Source: an uncultured Pelagibacteraceae bacterium (lineage in GTDB: Bacteria > Pseudomonadota > Alphaproteobacteria > Pelagibacterales > Pelagibacteraceae). From it: a DNA stretch of 64,000 bases. Position 1 is the first letter of the stretch. Each line of letters opens with the position of its first letter. The notes under the pieces were generated by a model. It saw only the letters and a program-made list of their open reading frames with translations, did not search any database and was not told the origin of the DNA. Location: the NCBI GenBank assembly GCA_902629285.1, contig CACOQN010000004.1, positions 1-64,000 on the forward strand. The letters are read 5' to 3'. Below, piece after piece: positions 18,320-28,102 of this stretch. A program made the position numbers and the translations under genes.

Positions 18320-20014
18320 TTAATTATTATCGTTAACATACACAGACACTCCTCTTGTATTAATATCTACATCAAATTTCTTATGTAATGGCGGAAATGC
18401 TCTTTGAGAACAATCTAACCTGTCACACGTTCTACAAGATACTCCAATTGGAATTTCAGTTTTTTTATCTGAAATATCAAGGTTTTCTGTATATACAAAC
18501 TCTTTAGCATATTTAGCTTCACATCCAAGACCAATAGACAAAATACTTTTTGATTGACCATACCTGCCAACACCTTTTTCAACAGTTCTGGCAATACAGA
18601 CATATTTTTCACCATTTGTCATTTTACTTACAGCAGCTTGAATAACGCCAGGTCTTGTAAACGCAGAATAAACATTCCATCTAGGACATGCACCTCCATA
18701 ACGGGGAATTTCAATTCCAGATAAAGAAAATCTCTTCGATATGTTGCCTGCAATGTCTGTTCTTAGCATATGGAATGGTATTCCTGGTAATTTAGGATCT
18801 TGTAAACACGTAACTCTATGAGCTACCTGTTCAAATGATGTAGCAAATGTATTCTGCAAAAGCTCTAAATCATATTTTAATTTTTTACATTCATTGTGAA
18901 AAAGTTTATATGGCATCAAAATTGCTGCTCCACAATAATTCAAAAGTGCTACTTGAGTTAATCGCTTTGATTCATCTGATGGAAATTTAAAATTTGATAA
19001 ATATTCTGCAATTATATCTATTGCTCCTTCTTGTGCAATTTGGGCGGCTGCATGTAATTTTTTTGTTTCTAATGAATTGTAATCGCTCAAAAGGAGTTCC
19101 TTTTTTGTCTCACTAAATATCTTTGAAAATGGTTTTCCTTCTTCTGGGATTACATCTTTTACAATTATCGAATGTTCTTTTTTTAAATAATCACAAAGAG
19201 CAATGTATCTTGTTCTATTATTTTTCTGAACTTTATCAAATATACTATTTGCAAATTCTTCTAATCTTGGAAAATAATTTTTATTTTCTTGAAGAAAATC
19301 TGAAATTACCTCTCCAGGAAAAGCTGCCTTCCTACTATCAATTATTTTACCTGAAATATTTTCAACCTTATTAACTATTTCGTGATCTTTTTGTTTAAAG
19401 TTATCTCCTAATTTTATTAATGCTCTTGCTATTTTTGGGTTTGTGCTGACAAGGTCTTTTACTTCAGGTCCAAGTATATCTAAATCTTCGAATAACTGGT
19501 CATCTAAAAGCTCAGAAATATTATTTTCTAAGTTTATATCGCTTTTACTTGTTAAGTCTGATAAATCTACTCTTAATTCTTTGCTTATTTTGATTAATAA
19601 ATCCCCATCTATTTTTCGTTTTCCTCCTTCTATTAAATTTAAATATGTAGGAGATATACCTATTTGTTCTGAAAATTTATTTGCCTGTAAACCTAATTGT
19701 CTTCTAAACGCCTTTATTTTTGGTCCAATTTTTAAATCTAATTTATTTAAATTTTTACCTTTAGAAAATTTTGATATTGCTTTTTTTGAATTATTTAAAT
19801 CAATAAATTTATCCGTTTTTAAGTCTGATATCTCGATTCTTAGTTCTTGACAAATTTTTAATAATAAATCAGCATCAATTTTTCGTTTTCCACTTTCAAT
19901 TAGATTTAAATAACTTGGAGAAATTTGTAATTGCTCAGCTAACTTATTAGCTTGAAGCCCAAGTTGTTTTCTAAACTTTTTTATATTTGCTCCGATATGG
20001 CTATTAATCTGCAT
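18320..20014 (-). CDS. XRE-family regulator with ImmA/IrrE and DUF2083-like C-terminal regions (ScfR/RamB type), duplicated N-terminal HTH
   Basis: Two HTH copies ...RQLGLQANK..ISP.YLNLIE.GKRKID.DLL.KI..ELR...SDL; C-terminal CRTCDRLDCSQRAFPPLHK. Divergent from isocitrate lyase. Confidence 0.88.
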   Translation of the reverse strand: MQINSHIGANIKKFRKQLGLQANKLAEQLQISPSYLNLIESGKRKIDADLLLKICQELRIEISDLKTDKFIDLNNSKKAISKFSKGKNLNKLDLKIGPKIKAFRRQLGLQANKFSEQIGISPTYLNLIEGGKRKIDGDLLIKISKELRVDLSDLTSKSDINLENNISELLDDQLFEDLDILGPEVKDLVSTNPKIARALIKLGDNFKQKDHEIVNKVENISGKIIDSRKAAFPGEVISDFLQENKNYFPRLEEFANSIFDKVQKNNRTRYIALCDYLKKEHSIIVKDVIPEEGKPFSKIFSETKKELLLSDYNSLETKKLHAAAQIAQEGAIDIIAEYLSNFKFPSDESKRLTQVALLNYCGAAILMPYKLFHNECKKLKYDLELLQNTFATSFEQVAHRVTCLQDPKLPGIPFHMLRTDIAGNISKRFSLSGIEIPRYGGACPRWNVYSAFTRPGVIQAAVSKMTNGEKYVCIARTVEKGVGRYGQSKSILSIGLGCEAKYAKEFVYTENLDISDKKTEIPIGVSCRTCDRLDCSQRAFPPLHKKFDVDINTRGVSVYVNDNN

Positions 20015-20025
20015 AATTTAAAAAA

Positions 20026-20116
20026 TTTGTAAATTTTGTAAATTTTAATTTACAAAAAATTAACTAAATTTACAAGTAAAATTGAGGTTTTTTGTAGATT
20101 TTGTAAATCTTGTAAA
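20026..20116. promoter_or_regulatory. Cluster of TTTGTAAA half-sites, probable operator array for the divergent regulator and aceA
   Basis: TTTGTAAA at 20026 and 20035; TTTACAAA at 20049; TTTACAAG at 20069; TTTGTAGA at 20091; TTTGTAAA at 20100; CTTGTAAA at 20109. Confidence 0.7.
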
Positions 20117-20129
20117 TTATAAAATAAAC

Positions 20130-20291
20130 ATGAATACAAAACTTAAAAATACAGAAAATGAAGCTCAAATCATCAAAAAAGAAGATTTAGATCATCATAA
20201 TAGTAGAGGTATCTATATGAGAGATGATCATTGTGATTGGGGATCTAGTGGAATGAATGATCTTATCGAAAAGTCTAACGATAATAATTAA
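20130..20291 (+). CDS. Small acidic protein (53 aa), unknown, upstream of aceA
   Basis: MNTKLKNTENEAQIIKKEDLDHHNSRGIYMRDDHCDWGSSGMNDLIEKSNDNN; ATG at 20130 preferred over the TTG at 20082, which lies within the repeat array. Confidence 0.6.
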   Translation: MNTKLKNTENEAQIIKKEDLDHHNSRGIYMRDDHCDWGSSGMNDLIEKSNDNN

Positions 20292-20340
20292 TTCCCACCA
20301 CTAAAGTCATTTTTCATAAAATTAAAAAAAGGATTACATA

Positions 20341-21615
20341 ATGAGTGCTGAAAATATCTCATACGATTTAAAAAGATTTGCAGGAATAAAAAGAGACTAT
20401 ACACCTGAAGAAGTAGAGAGATTAAAAGGTTCTATAAAAATAGAACACTCTTTATGTAAATTACAATCACAAAAATTATGGAAATTATTAAATACTGAAA
20501 ATTATATAAATACTCTTGGATCATTATCGGGCAATCAGGCTGTTCAACATGCTAAAGCTGGTTTAAAAGCAATATATTTAAGTGGATGGCAAGTTGCAGC
20601 TGACGCAAATACAGCTGGAGAAATGTATCCTGATCAATCATTATATCCTTATGATAGTGCACCTAAATTAGTTGAAACAATGAATAACTCGTTAGTTAGA
20701 GCTGATCAAATTCAACACATGGAAATTCAAGATGGTGAAATGAATAAAGAAAATAAAGTTGACTATATGCTACCAATAATTGCAGATGGTGAAGCAGGTT
20801 TTGGTGGACCACTAAATGTCTTTGAATTAACTAAAAAATTTATTCGAGCAGGAGCTGCTGGTGTTCATTTTGAAGATCAATTAGCAAGTGAGAAGAAATG
20901 TGGCCACATGGGAGGCAAAGTTTTAGTACCAACTGGAACAATGGTGAAAAATTTAAAAGCTGCAAGACTAGCTGCTGATATAGCTGAAGTTCCATTAATA
21001 ATACTAGCAAGAACAGATGCTAATGCAGCAAAATTGATTACAAATGATTTTGATAAAAATGACAAACCATTTCTAACTGGTGAAAGATCTCCAGAGGGTT
21101 TCTTTTATGTTAAAGATGGAATTGAACAAGCAATATCTAGAGGTTTAGCTTATGCACCCTATGCAGACTTAATTTGGTGTGAAACAGCTACTCCTAATCT
21201 AGCTGAAGCTAAAAAATTCGCTGATGCTATACACGAAAAATTCCCTGGAAAACTTTTAGCTTATAATTGTTCCCCTTCTTTCAATTGGAAAAAACATTTA
21301 AACGATGACGAAATAGCATCTTTTCAGCAAGAGATTGCAAAAATGGGTTATAAATTTCAATTTATTACGCTAGCAGGATTTCACACTCAAAATATTGCTA
21401 TTTTTGAACTTGCCGAAAAATATAAAAAAGAAGGTATGGCAGCATATTCTAGAATTCAACAACAAGAATTTTCTAGAGAAAAAGACGGTTATACAAGTGT
21501 TAAACACCAAAGGGAAGTTGGTACATCATATTTTGATGCTGTATCAAACACTATTAGCAGTGGACAAAGTTCTACCACTGCAATGTCAGGTTCAACAGAG
21601 TCAGAACAATTTTAA
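20341..21615 (+). CDS. aceA: Isocitrate lyase
   Basis: [61 protein letters not shown]. Confidence 0.97.
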   Translation: MSAENISYDLKRFAGIKRDYTPEEVERLKGSIKIEHSLCKLQSQKLWKLLNTENYINTLGSLSGNQAVQHAKAGLKAIYLSGWQVAADANTAGEMYPDQSLYPYDSAPKLVETMNNSLVRADQIQHMEIQDGEMNKENKVDYMLPIIADGEAGFGGPLNVFELTKKFIRAGAAGVHFEDQLASEKKCGHMGGKVLVPTGTMVKNLKAARLAADIAEVPLIILARTDANAAKLITNDFDKNDKPFLTGERSPEGFFYVKDGIEQAISRGLAYAPYADLIWCETATPNLAEAKKFADAIHEKFPGKLLAYNCSPSFNWKKHLNDDEIASFQQEIAKMGYKFQFITLAGFHTQNIAIFELAEKYKKEGMAAYSRIQQQEFSREKDGYTSVKHQREVGTSYFDAVSNTISSGQSSTTAMSGSTESEQF

Positions 21616-21639
21616 AAAATATATCCCTCTCCATTTTTT

Positions 21640-21664
21640 ATAGCCCTTAATTGGGCTATTTTTT
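21640..21664 (+). terminator. Rho-independent terminator after aceA
   Basis: ATAGCCC-TTAATT-GGGCTAT followed by T6. Confidence 0.88.
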
Positions 21665-21667
21665 CAA

Positions 21668-22435
21668 TTAAGCTTTAATATTATAACCTCTTTTAAGAAG
21701 ATTGGTCACAAGCAGAATGCAAATTACTAGAAATGACAACATTAACCCTACACTTATCCATATGTTAAAATCTGAAACTCCATAAAATGCATATCTCAGC
21801 CCATTAATTAAATAAACCACAGGATTAAAATAAGTAACAATTTGCCAAAACTCAGGCAACATATCTAGTGAATATAAACTACCACCCAAAAATACCATCG
21901 GTGTTATTACTAAAGAGGGAATTATTGACATTTGCTCAAAATTTGAGCTCATTAAACCTATTAAGAAACCAAATAAAGCAAAAGTAAAAGACACTAGAAC
22001 TAATAAAAAGATCATTAAGATTGGATATTTTACCTCTACTTCTACAAAAAATGTTGCTGTTACAAAAATCATAGCTCCAACTATTAATGTCTTAGTAGCT
22101 CCAGCACCAACAAACGCCAGCACAATTTCTAATGTTGAAATTGGAGCTGCAAGAATTTCATATACAGTTCCATTAAATTTAGGAAAAAAAATTCCAAATG
22201 AAGTATTACTAATTGATTGTGTTAACAATGTAAGCATTAATAATCCTGGAACAATATATGAGCCATAACTGATCCCATCTATTTTTTGTACATAACCTCC
22301 AATTACTGATCCAAATACTATGAAATAAAGAGAAGTAGATAAAACAGGAGATAACAAAGACTGAGCTAAAGTTCTTCTGAAACGATCCATTTCATGAAGA
22401 TAAATTGCTTTTAACGCATGATAATTAAATTTCAT
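21668..22435 (-). CDS. ABC-2 type transporter permease
   Basis: Hydrophobic; [19 protein letters not shown] and [17 protein letters not shown] typical of ABC-2 permeases. Confidence 0.88.
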   Translation of the reverse strand: MKFNYHALKAIYLHEMDRFRRTLAQSLLSPVLSTSLYFIVFGSVIGGYVQKIDGISYGSYIVPGLLMLTLLTQSISNTSFGIFFPKFNGTVYEILAAPISTLEIVLAFVGAGATKTLIVGAMIFVTATFFVEVEVKYPILMIFLLVLVSFTFALFGFLIGLMSSNFEQMSIIPSLVITPMVFLGGSLYSLDMLPEFWQIVTYFNPVVYLINGLRYAFYGVSDFNIWISVGLMLSFLVICILLVTNLLKRGYNIKA

Positions 22436-23360
22436 TATTTTCCTTTACCAATGTAACAAAAATTTTCTCTAAATTACTTTGTTCTGTTTTTAAATCTCTT
22501 AATTTTAAGCCAGCATCTTTTATATCTTGCAAAAGATTAGTTATTCCTGTTTGTTTTTCTCTTAAATCATATTTATAATTAAGTGAAATATTATTGTCTC
22601 CAAGGGTTAATTTGTATTTACTTAATTCATTAGGAATATTTTTAATTTCTTCTTGTAATTCTACAGTTAATGTTTTGTTCCCCATTTTTTTTAATAATTC
22701 TTTTTTTTGTTCTACAATTATAAGTTCACCTTGATTTATAACTCCTACTCTATCTGCAATTGCCTCAGCTTCCTCAATATAATGGGTAGTTAAAATAATC
22801 GTAACACCTGTTTCTCTTAAATCCTCAACTACTTTCCACATTTCTTTTCTTAATTCAACATCCACCCCTGCTGTTGGTTCGTCTAGGAACAGAATAGAGG
22901 GCTCATGTGATAATGCTTTTGCAATAAGCACCCTTCTTTTCATACCGCCAGATAATTGTCTTAATCCTAAATCTTTTTTATCCCAAAGGCTTAACTGTTT
23001 TAAAACCTTTTCAATATACAATGGATCAGGTTTTTTACCGTAAAGACCTCTGGAATAAGAAACATTATTAAATACTGTTTCAAATTGTTCCAAAGTTAGT
23101 TCTTGTGGCACTAAACCTATTCTTGATCGCGTTTCTCTGTAATCCTTGATGATATCAAAATTTTCAACTGAAACTTTTCCTGATGACGGCTTTACAATTC
23201 CACAAACAATACTAATTAAAGTTGTCTTACCTGCACCATTTGGTCCAAGCATTGCAAAGATTTCACCTTTTTTTATATCTAGATTTATATTCTTTAGAGC
23301 TTCAAATCCATTATCATATATTTTAGATAAATTATTAATACTTATTTGATTATTAGACAT
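22425..23360 (-). CDS. ABC transporter ATP-binding protein
   Basis: [36 protein letters not shown]. Confidence 0.93.
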   Translation of the reverse strand: MSNNQISINNLSKIYDNGFEALKNINLDIKKGEIFAMLGPNGAGKTTLISIVCGIVKPSSGKVSVENFDIIKDYRETRSRIGLVPQELTLEQFETVFNNVSYSRGLYGKKPDPLYIEKVLKQLSLWDKKDLGLRQLSGGMKRRVLIAKALSHEPSILFLDEPTAGVDVELRKEMWKVVEDLRETGVTIILTTHYIEEAEAIADRVGVINQGELIIVEQKKELLKKMGNKTLTVELQEEIKNIPNELSKYKLTLGDNNISLNYKYDLREKQTGITNLLQDIKDAGLKLRDLKTEQSNLEKIFVTLVKENNEI

Positions 23361-23431
23361 TATAGATACATCGTATATAGAGACAATTTAGTAGATTACA
23401 ATGTATATAAATTAACGTTAAATACAAAAAT

Positions 23432-23806
23432 ATGAAAAAAATTCTAACTTTAGTTTTTTGTATTTTTGCTTTTAGTTTAAATGTAGTAGCAAAAGAAACG
23501 ACTTATAATAAAGCAGATTTTGATAAAGCATTGTCAGAGGGTAAGGTAGTAATTGTAAGTTCGTGGATAAAATATTGCACATCATGCGCAAGTCAGATGA
23601 AAGTTCTTAATAAAGCTGTTAATGAATTTGATAATATTGAATATTTCGCATTTGAAGTAACTAATAAAGAGATAGCAAATTCATTTAATGTGCAATACCA
23701 GACAACTCTTTTAATTTTTAAAGAAGGTAATGAAGTTTATAGAAGCATTGGTGAAACTTCAAAAGATCTCATTTATAAAGCTATAAAATCTTCTCTAAAG
23801 TCTTAA
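23432..23806 (+). CDS. Exported thioredoxin-fold protein
   Basis: Signal peptide, then VVIVSSWIKYCTSCASQMKVL (CxxC) and QTTLLIFKEGNEV. Confidence 0.7.
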   Translation: MKKILTLVFCIFAFSLNVVAKETTYNKADFDKALSEGKVVIVSSWIKYCTSCASQMKVLNKAVNEFDNIEYFAFEVTNKEIANSFNVQYQTTLLIFKEGNEVYRSIGETSKDLIYKAIKSSLKS

Positions 23807-25242
23807 TTATTTTTTATTTTTAAAATTATTGCAGGTAAGAAAGTTGCAATGAGAAAAGATAAGAACAATAAAGACTGAGCTATAAATGGGTAAAATAATT
23901 CTTTAGAAAAAAATACTCCTACTAACAAACTTTTAGAAAAATCAGGAAATGGGAACATTAAAAATCCTGCCCCTAAACCTATTATAATTGAAATATAGGC
24001 GGTTTTTTCATCTATTTTTTTATAAAAACTGAAAAAAACAGTTATTACAAACGCACAACAAAATAAATCAGCTAATAAAAATAAATATAAAATATCAAAT
24101 CCTTTAGAAGCTATGCCAAAAGCAATTATTGATAGGAGGATTATAAAATATTTAGAAATTTTTAGATAATTTGTTTTTTTGTTTAGTTTAAAGGTTGCTT
24201 TACCATCAACAATAAACAAGCTTGAGATAGCATTTACTAAGGTATCAATAGTTGAAATTGTAAGTGATAATCCTAGCACGATAATCATTAAGGATAATAA
24301 TTCGGTTTGCTCTTTTAATAATAATGTAAAAAAACCTAAATCAGGTCTAGTGCTTGAATCTAAAGAGAATGAAACCATACCAATAAAACCCATTAAACAA
24401 ACTATTGGTACAATTATAAAAAAAGACATGATCAAACCTAATTTTAAAGTTTGATAATTTTTTGCTGCATATACTCTTTGCCAATTTCCTTGATGAAATA
24501 AATTTGTTGCTGCTACAGCTATAAAAAAGGTTAGTCCTGCGGTATAACTTGGAATATATGATAAACTTAAAAGTTGTGGATTTTTACTTTTAATAAATTC
24601 AAATGAAAAATTACTTTCAGTTGATGAACTGATTATTGAAATTAGAATTAATAATAATACTCCAATTACAATCATTTGAATATTGTCGGTAAATATTGAT
24701 GCTCTCAAACCACCATAGAGCGTATAAGTTAAAGTAGATATCAATACAACTAAAGCTGTAATCCAAAGTTCAGTTCCTGATAGATAATTAATTAGTACAG
24801 CTATTGCAGTAACCTCTGCACAAAGAAATATAAACATATAAAATATTGTCATTAAGAGAACTAATTTAAATAAGCTTTTGCCAAACTTTTTTCTCATATA
24901 TTCAATTAATGATGAACCTTTAGGAAAATCACTTCTTATTTTCTTTCCCAAATAAATTAAGAATATCATTGGAAAAGCTGTTCCTAATGCATAACCAATT
25001 ACTGCACCTATTCCTCCCCAAGTAGCTGCAGCAACTGGACCAAAAAGGATCCAAGCACCTAAAGCTGAAGCAACTAGACTTGTAGTCAAAGAAAATAATT
25101 TTATATTTCTGTTCGCGGTGAGATAATTGTTTATCCCTGGAAATTTTTTTGAATGATAAAGCCCTAGTACTGCAAATATAAAACTTATTAAAATTAATAA
25201 TGTTAAAGATGTTGATTGATTTAAAAAGAATGTTTTTTCCAT
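23803..25242 (-). CDS. thiV: Sodium:solute symporter family transporter, candidate thiamine-precursor (HMP) transporter ThiV
   Basis: SSS-family TM topology, GALGAWILFGPVAAATWGGIGAVIGYALG; preceded by a TPP riboswitch, the configuration described for SAR11 ThiV. Confidence 0.8.
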   Translation of the reverse strand: MEKTFFLNQSTSLTLLILISFIFAVLGLYHSKKFPGINNYLTANRNIKLFSLTTSLVASALGAWILFGPVAAATWGGIGAVIGYALGTAFPMIFLIYLGKKIRSDFPKGSSLIEYMRKKFGKSLFKLVLLMTIFYMFIFLCAEVTAIAVLINYLSGTELWITALVVLISTLTYTLYGGLRASIFTDNIQMIVIGVLLLILISIISSSTESNFSFEFIKSKNPQLLSLSYIPSYTAGLTFFIAVAATNLFHQGNWQRVYAAKNYQTLKLGLIMSFFIIVPIVCLMGFIGMVSFSLDSSTRPDLGFFTLLLKEQTELLSLMIIVLGLSLTISTIDTLVNAISSLFIVDGKATFKLNKKTNYLKISKYFIILLSIIAFGIASKGFDILYLFLLADLFCCAFVITVFFSFYKKIDEKTAYISIIIGLGAGFLMFPFPDFSKSLLVGVFFSKELFYPFIAQSLLFLSFLIATFLPAIILKIKNN

Positions 25243-25245
25243 TTT

Positions 25246-25312
25246 ATCCCTTTCTGAATTACCGGACAGGTTCTTTGGGTATAATCTCAGTCTGTTAAGA
25301 CACCCCTGTAAC
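25246..25312 (-). ncRNA. TPP (THI-box) riboswitch
   Basis: Minus strand: ACAGGGGTGTCTTAACAGACTGAGATTATACCCAAAGAACCTGTCCGGTAATTCAGAAAGGGATAAA; contains GGGGTG, CTGAGA..ATACCC, GAACCTG.TC.GG.TAATTC, AGGGA. Confidence 0.92.
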
Positions 25313-25369
25313 TAACGTTTATATTATATTGTTTAAAATAGCTAGTTATTTTATTTTAATATGTTTTTA

Positions 25370-25663
25370 TTATTTTTGACTTTTATGATTCATTATTTCA
25401 ATCATACATTGGGTTGCATATTGTCTCCATTCAGAAGAGTTTTTATTTTTTAAGCTATTTAAATGATCACGATTACTTTGAATATCATCTTTATGCTTTA
25501 ACTTGTCAGCTCCGTTAAGGTTTTTTTCCATTTCAGCCAAATTTGTTTCCATTGCCTTTATCCACTCGTTTCCAAGCTGAACGCATTTTTCATCATTCTT
25601 TTCATCACAAATTTGTTTAAAAAAATTAAAAATGACGTCGTCAGTATTAACTGATGTATTCAT
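25370..25663 (-). CDS. Hypothetical protein (97 aa)
   Basis: ORF immediately downstream of the pentapeptide-repeat gene; no recognised domain. Confidence 0.45.
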   Translation of the reverse strand: MNTSVNTDDVIFNFFKQICDEKNDEKCVQLGNEWIKAMETNLAEMEKNLNGADKLKHKDDIQSNRDHLNSLKNKNSSEWRQYATQCMIEIMNHKSQK

Positions 25664-25666
25664 TGA

Positions 25667-26176
25667 TTATTGATTACAAGTTCCAATAGATTCTGGTCCA
25701 CAAGTCTGGCCATTGGTCCATGTAGCACCAGTTAAATTAGCTCCATCAAAATTAGCATTGGTTGTGTTTGAGGATGTAAAATTAGCTTCCATTAAATTAG
25801 AGTTTTGAAAATTTGCTTCTATTAATGTTGCTCCCATAAAATCAACTCTAGTTAGGTTGGCTCCAGTAAAATTAGTTTTTTCAAAATTAGCGCCGATCGA
25901 TATTGTCTCGTAAAGATTTGCTCTAACAAATGTTGATTCAGGAAAAGTTCCAAATGATAGATTAGAATTCATCATAATGCTTTTATCAAAATTTACTTGG
26001 ATAAAACTTGCAAATGACAGATTCGAATTGGGAAGATAACTTCCTTGTAAATCTTGAGCATCGGAGAACCTACAATTAGAATAATCTACTCCATCAGTGA
26101 GTGGATCATCACATGCAGCATTTGAATTTGTAAAAAATAATAAACTTAAAAACATAATTAAGATTATTTTTTTCAT
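25667..26176 (-). CDS. Exported pentapeptide-repeat protein
   Basis: Signal peptide MKKIILIMFLSLLFFTNSNA, then A(N/D)LxxA(N)F repeats: GANFEKTNFTGANLTRVDFMGATLIEANFQNSNLMEANF. Confidence 0.85.
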   Translation of the reverse strand: MKKIILIMFLSLLFFTNSNAACDDPLTDGVDYSNCRFSDAQDLQGSYLPNSNLSFASFIQVNFDKSIMMNSNLSFGTFPESTFVRANLYETISIGANFEKTNFTGANLTRVDFMGATLIEANFQNSNLMEANFTSSNTTNANFDGANLTGATWTNGQTCGPESIGTCNQ

Positions 26177-26366
26177 ACGAAAATTTAACAAATAAATTAT
26201 GTCAAAACAATGGATGAATTAAATCATAATAAATATTATTATGTAAAATTTAAAAGTGATAATAATATATGTTATTAATTGATGATTTATATACTTTTCA
26301 AATATCTTAAAATATGACTAATACATTAATATTGTTCAAAAATTTAGGTATACTTTTTTTAAATCA

Positions 26367-27335
26367 TTAATTAATTCTAATTTTTGTAGTAGATGAATAA
26401 CTTTTATTAGGTCTGATTAAGGTACTTGGAAAATTTTTTTTATTAGGACTATTTGGAAAATATTGTGTTTCTAAACAAATTCCCTGGTAGGGAAACAATT
26501 TTTTTTTATAATTAAGATTTTGGGCTGAATAAAGTTGAATTCCAGGTAAATTAGAAAAAAAATCTACTTGAATATTACTCACTTTACTTTTCAAAGATGC
26601 AACTAAATTTCTAGAATTTTTCTTTATGACAAATGTAGTATCAAAACCTTTAAATTTAATGTCAAGATTTTTACTTTTAAAATAATTTAATTTATTGCCA
26701 ATATTTTCAAATTTTAAAAAATTATAAATTGAATTTTTAACATTTTTAAACTTACCTGTTGGAATTAAATTCTTGTTTACCAAAAGATATTTATTTGAGT
26801 TTAATTTTAATTCATGATTATAAATCATATTATTTTTATTTTTTTCTAAATTCCAATAGCTATGATTTGTTAAATTCACATGAGTGCTTTTATTTGATTT
26901 ATATTCATACTTTATTATTAAAAATTTACCTTTAATTTTATAAGTACAATTTACAACTAAATGTCCAGGAAAACCTTGATCATTATCTCTGGAGTGAAGT
27001 TGATAAATAATTTTTTCTTTTAAATGGTTAATTTTTTTCCATGGAAGAGCAGCAAAACCAATTTTTCCACCATGAAGAATATGTTTTCCTTCATTTGCGT
27101 TTAAAATAAATTTTTTATTAGCAATTTTAAATTTAGAATTAGCAATTCTGCCTGCATACCTTCCACAAGTTGATCCAACACTTGCATGCTTAAAACAATA
27201 ATTTTTTTTTGATCCTAAATTTAAAATTAAATTAATTTTTTTCTTCTTGTGATAAATTTCAAAAAGACTAGCTCCATAATTAAGAGTTTGAACTCTAAGA
27301 AATTTATTTTGAATTATTGAACTTTTAACTTTCAC
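26367..27335 (-). CDS. Aldose 1-epimerase (galactose mutarotase family)
   Basis: STCGRYAGRIANSKF, HGGKIGFAALPW, LTNHSYWNLE, LETQYFPNSPN. Confidence 0.88.
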   Translation of the reverse strand: MKVKSSIIQNKFLRVQTLNYGASLFEIYHKKKKINLILNLGSKKNYCFKHASVGSTCGRYAGRIANSKFKIANKKFILNANEGKHILHGGKIGFAALPWKKINHLKEKIIYQLHSRDNDQGFPGHLVVNCTYKIKGKFLIIKYEYKSNKSTHVNLTNHSYWNLEKNKNNMIYNHELKLNSNKYLLVNKNLIPTGKFKNVKNSIYNFLKFENIGNKLNYFKSKNLDIKFKGFDTTFVIKKNSRNLVASLKSKVSNIQVDFFSNLPGIQLYSAQNLNYKKKLFPYQGICLETQYFPNSPNKKNFPSTLIRPNKSYSSTTKIRIN

Positions 27336-27340
27336 TTAAA

Positions 27341-28102
27341 TTAAGTTATACCACCATCAACAATAAAACTTTGCTTTGTGCATCCAGAAGACTGTTCTGA
27401 AGCTAAAAATAATACTAATTGAGCTACATCGTTTGGTTTTAATTGTCTTTTAAGAGCTTGGCTATCTAATATAAACTTTTTATATTTTGGTGTTAACCAA
27501 TTTTTTATTTGTCTTTCAGTTTTAATGGATCCAGGTATGATTAAATTTGATCGTATATTGTATTTACCATACTCTTGAGCAAAAGATCTTGTTAACCCTA
27601 CAACTGCAGACTTTGCTGTTTCGTAAACTACCTTATCGCCCTCGCCTAGTACCCATGATATTGAGCTTAAATTTATAATAGATCCTGCTTTTATTTTTTT
27701 CATCCCTTTAATAACTGCTTTAGCTGCAAAAAAGTAATGCTTTAAATTTACATCCATTCTATTTTGCCAATATTTTTCATTAACTTGTTCTGCAGTATGT
27801 CTATCATCGTTAGCTGCATTATTAATTAATGCATGTATAGGACCTTTTGTAGATATTATTTTTTTAATTATCTTTTCTAATTTATTTATATTTAATAAAT
27901 CACACTCAATAAATTTTGGTAATCTAAAGTTTTTCTTTTTTATTTTATTAAATAATTTTTTTGTTTCTTTTAGGTTTATATCTACAAAATATACCTCACT
28001 ACCTTGCTCACAAAAATGTTCAACAATTGAAGCCCCTATTCCTGATCCACCACCGGTAATGAAAATTCTTTTATTTTTTAAATCTGAATATTTAACTTTC
28101 AT
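27341..28102 (-). CDS. SDR family oxidoreductase
   Basis: ITGGGSGIGASI, INNAA, YETAK, C-terminal FIVDGG. Confidence 0.9.
   Translation of the reverse strand: MKVKYSDLKNKRIFITGGGSGIGASIVEHFCEQGSEVYFVDINLKETKKLFNKIKKKNFRLPKFIECDLLNINKLEKIIKKIISTKGPIHALINNAANDDRHTAEQVNEKYWQNRMDVNLKHYFFAAKAVIKGMKKIKAGSIINLSSISWVLGEGDKVVYETAKSAVVGLTRSFAQEYGKYNIRSNLIIPGSIKTERQIKNWLTPKYKKFILDSQALKRQLKPNDVAQLVLFLASEQSSGCTKQSFIVDGGIT

Noticed and set aside
19123-19850. Antisense ORFs (83 and 135 aa) opposite the XRE regulator
   Set aside because: Mirror frames of a clearly coding gene; Ser/Leu/Phe-rich composition typical of antisense of Lys/Glu-rich protein.
25667-26176. Regularly spaced AAATTAG-type DNA repeats in the pentapeptide gene, could look like an array
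   Set aside because: 15-nt periodicity comes from the pentapeptide coding repeats; not CRISPR, no conserved repeat/unique spacer pattern.
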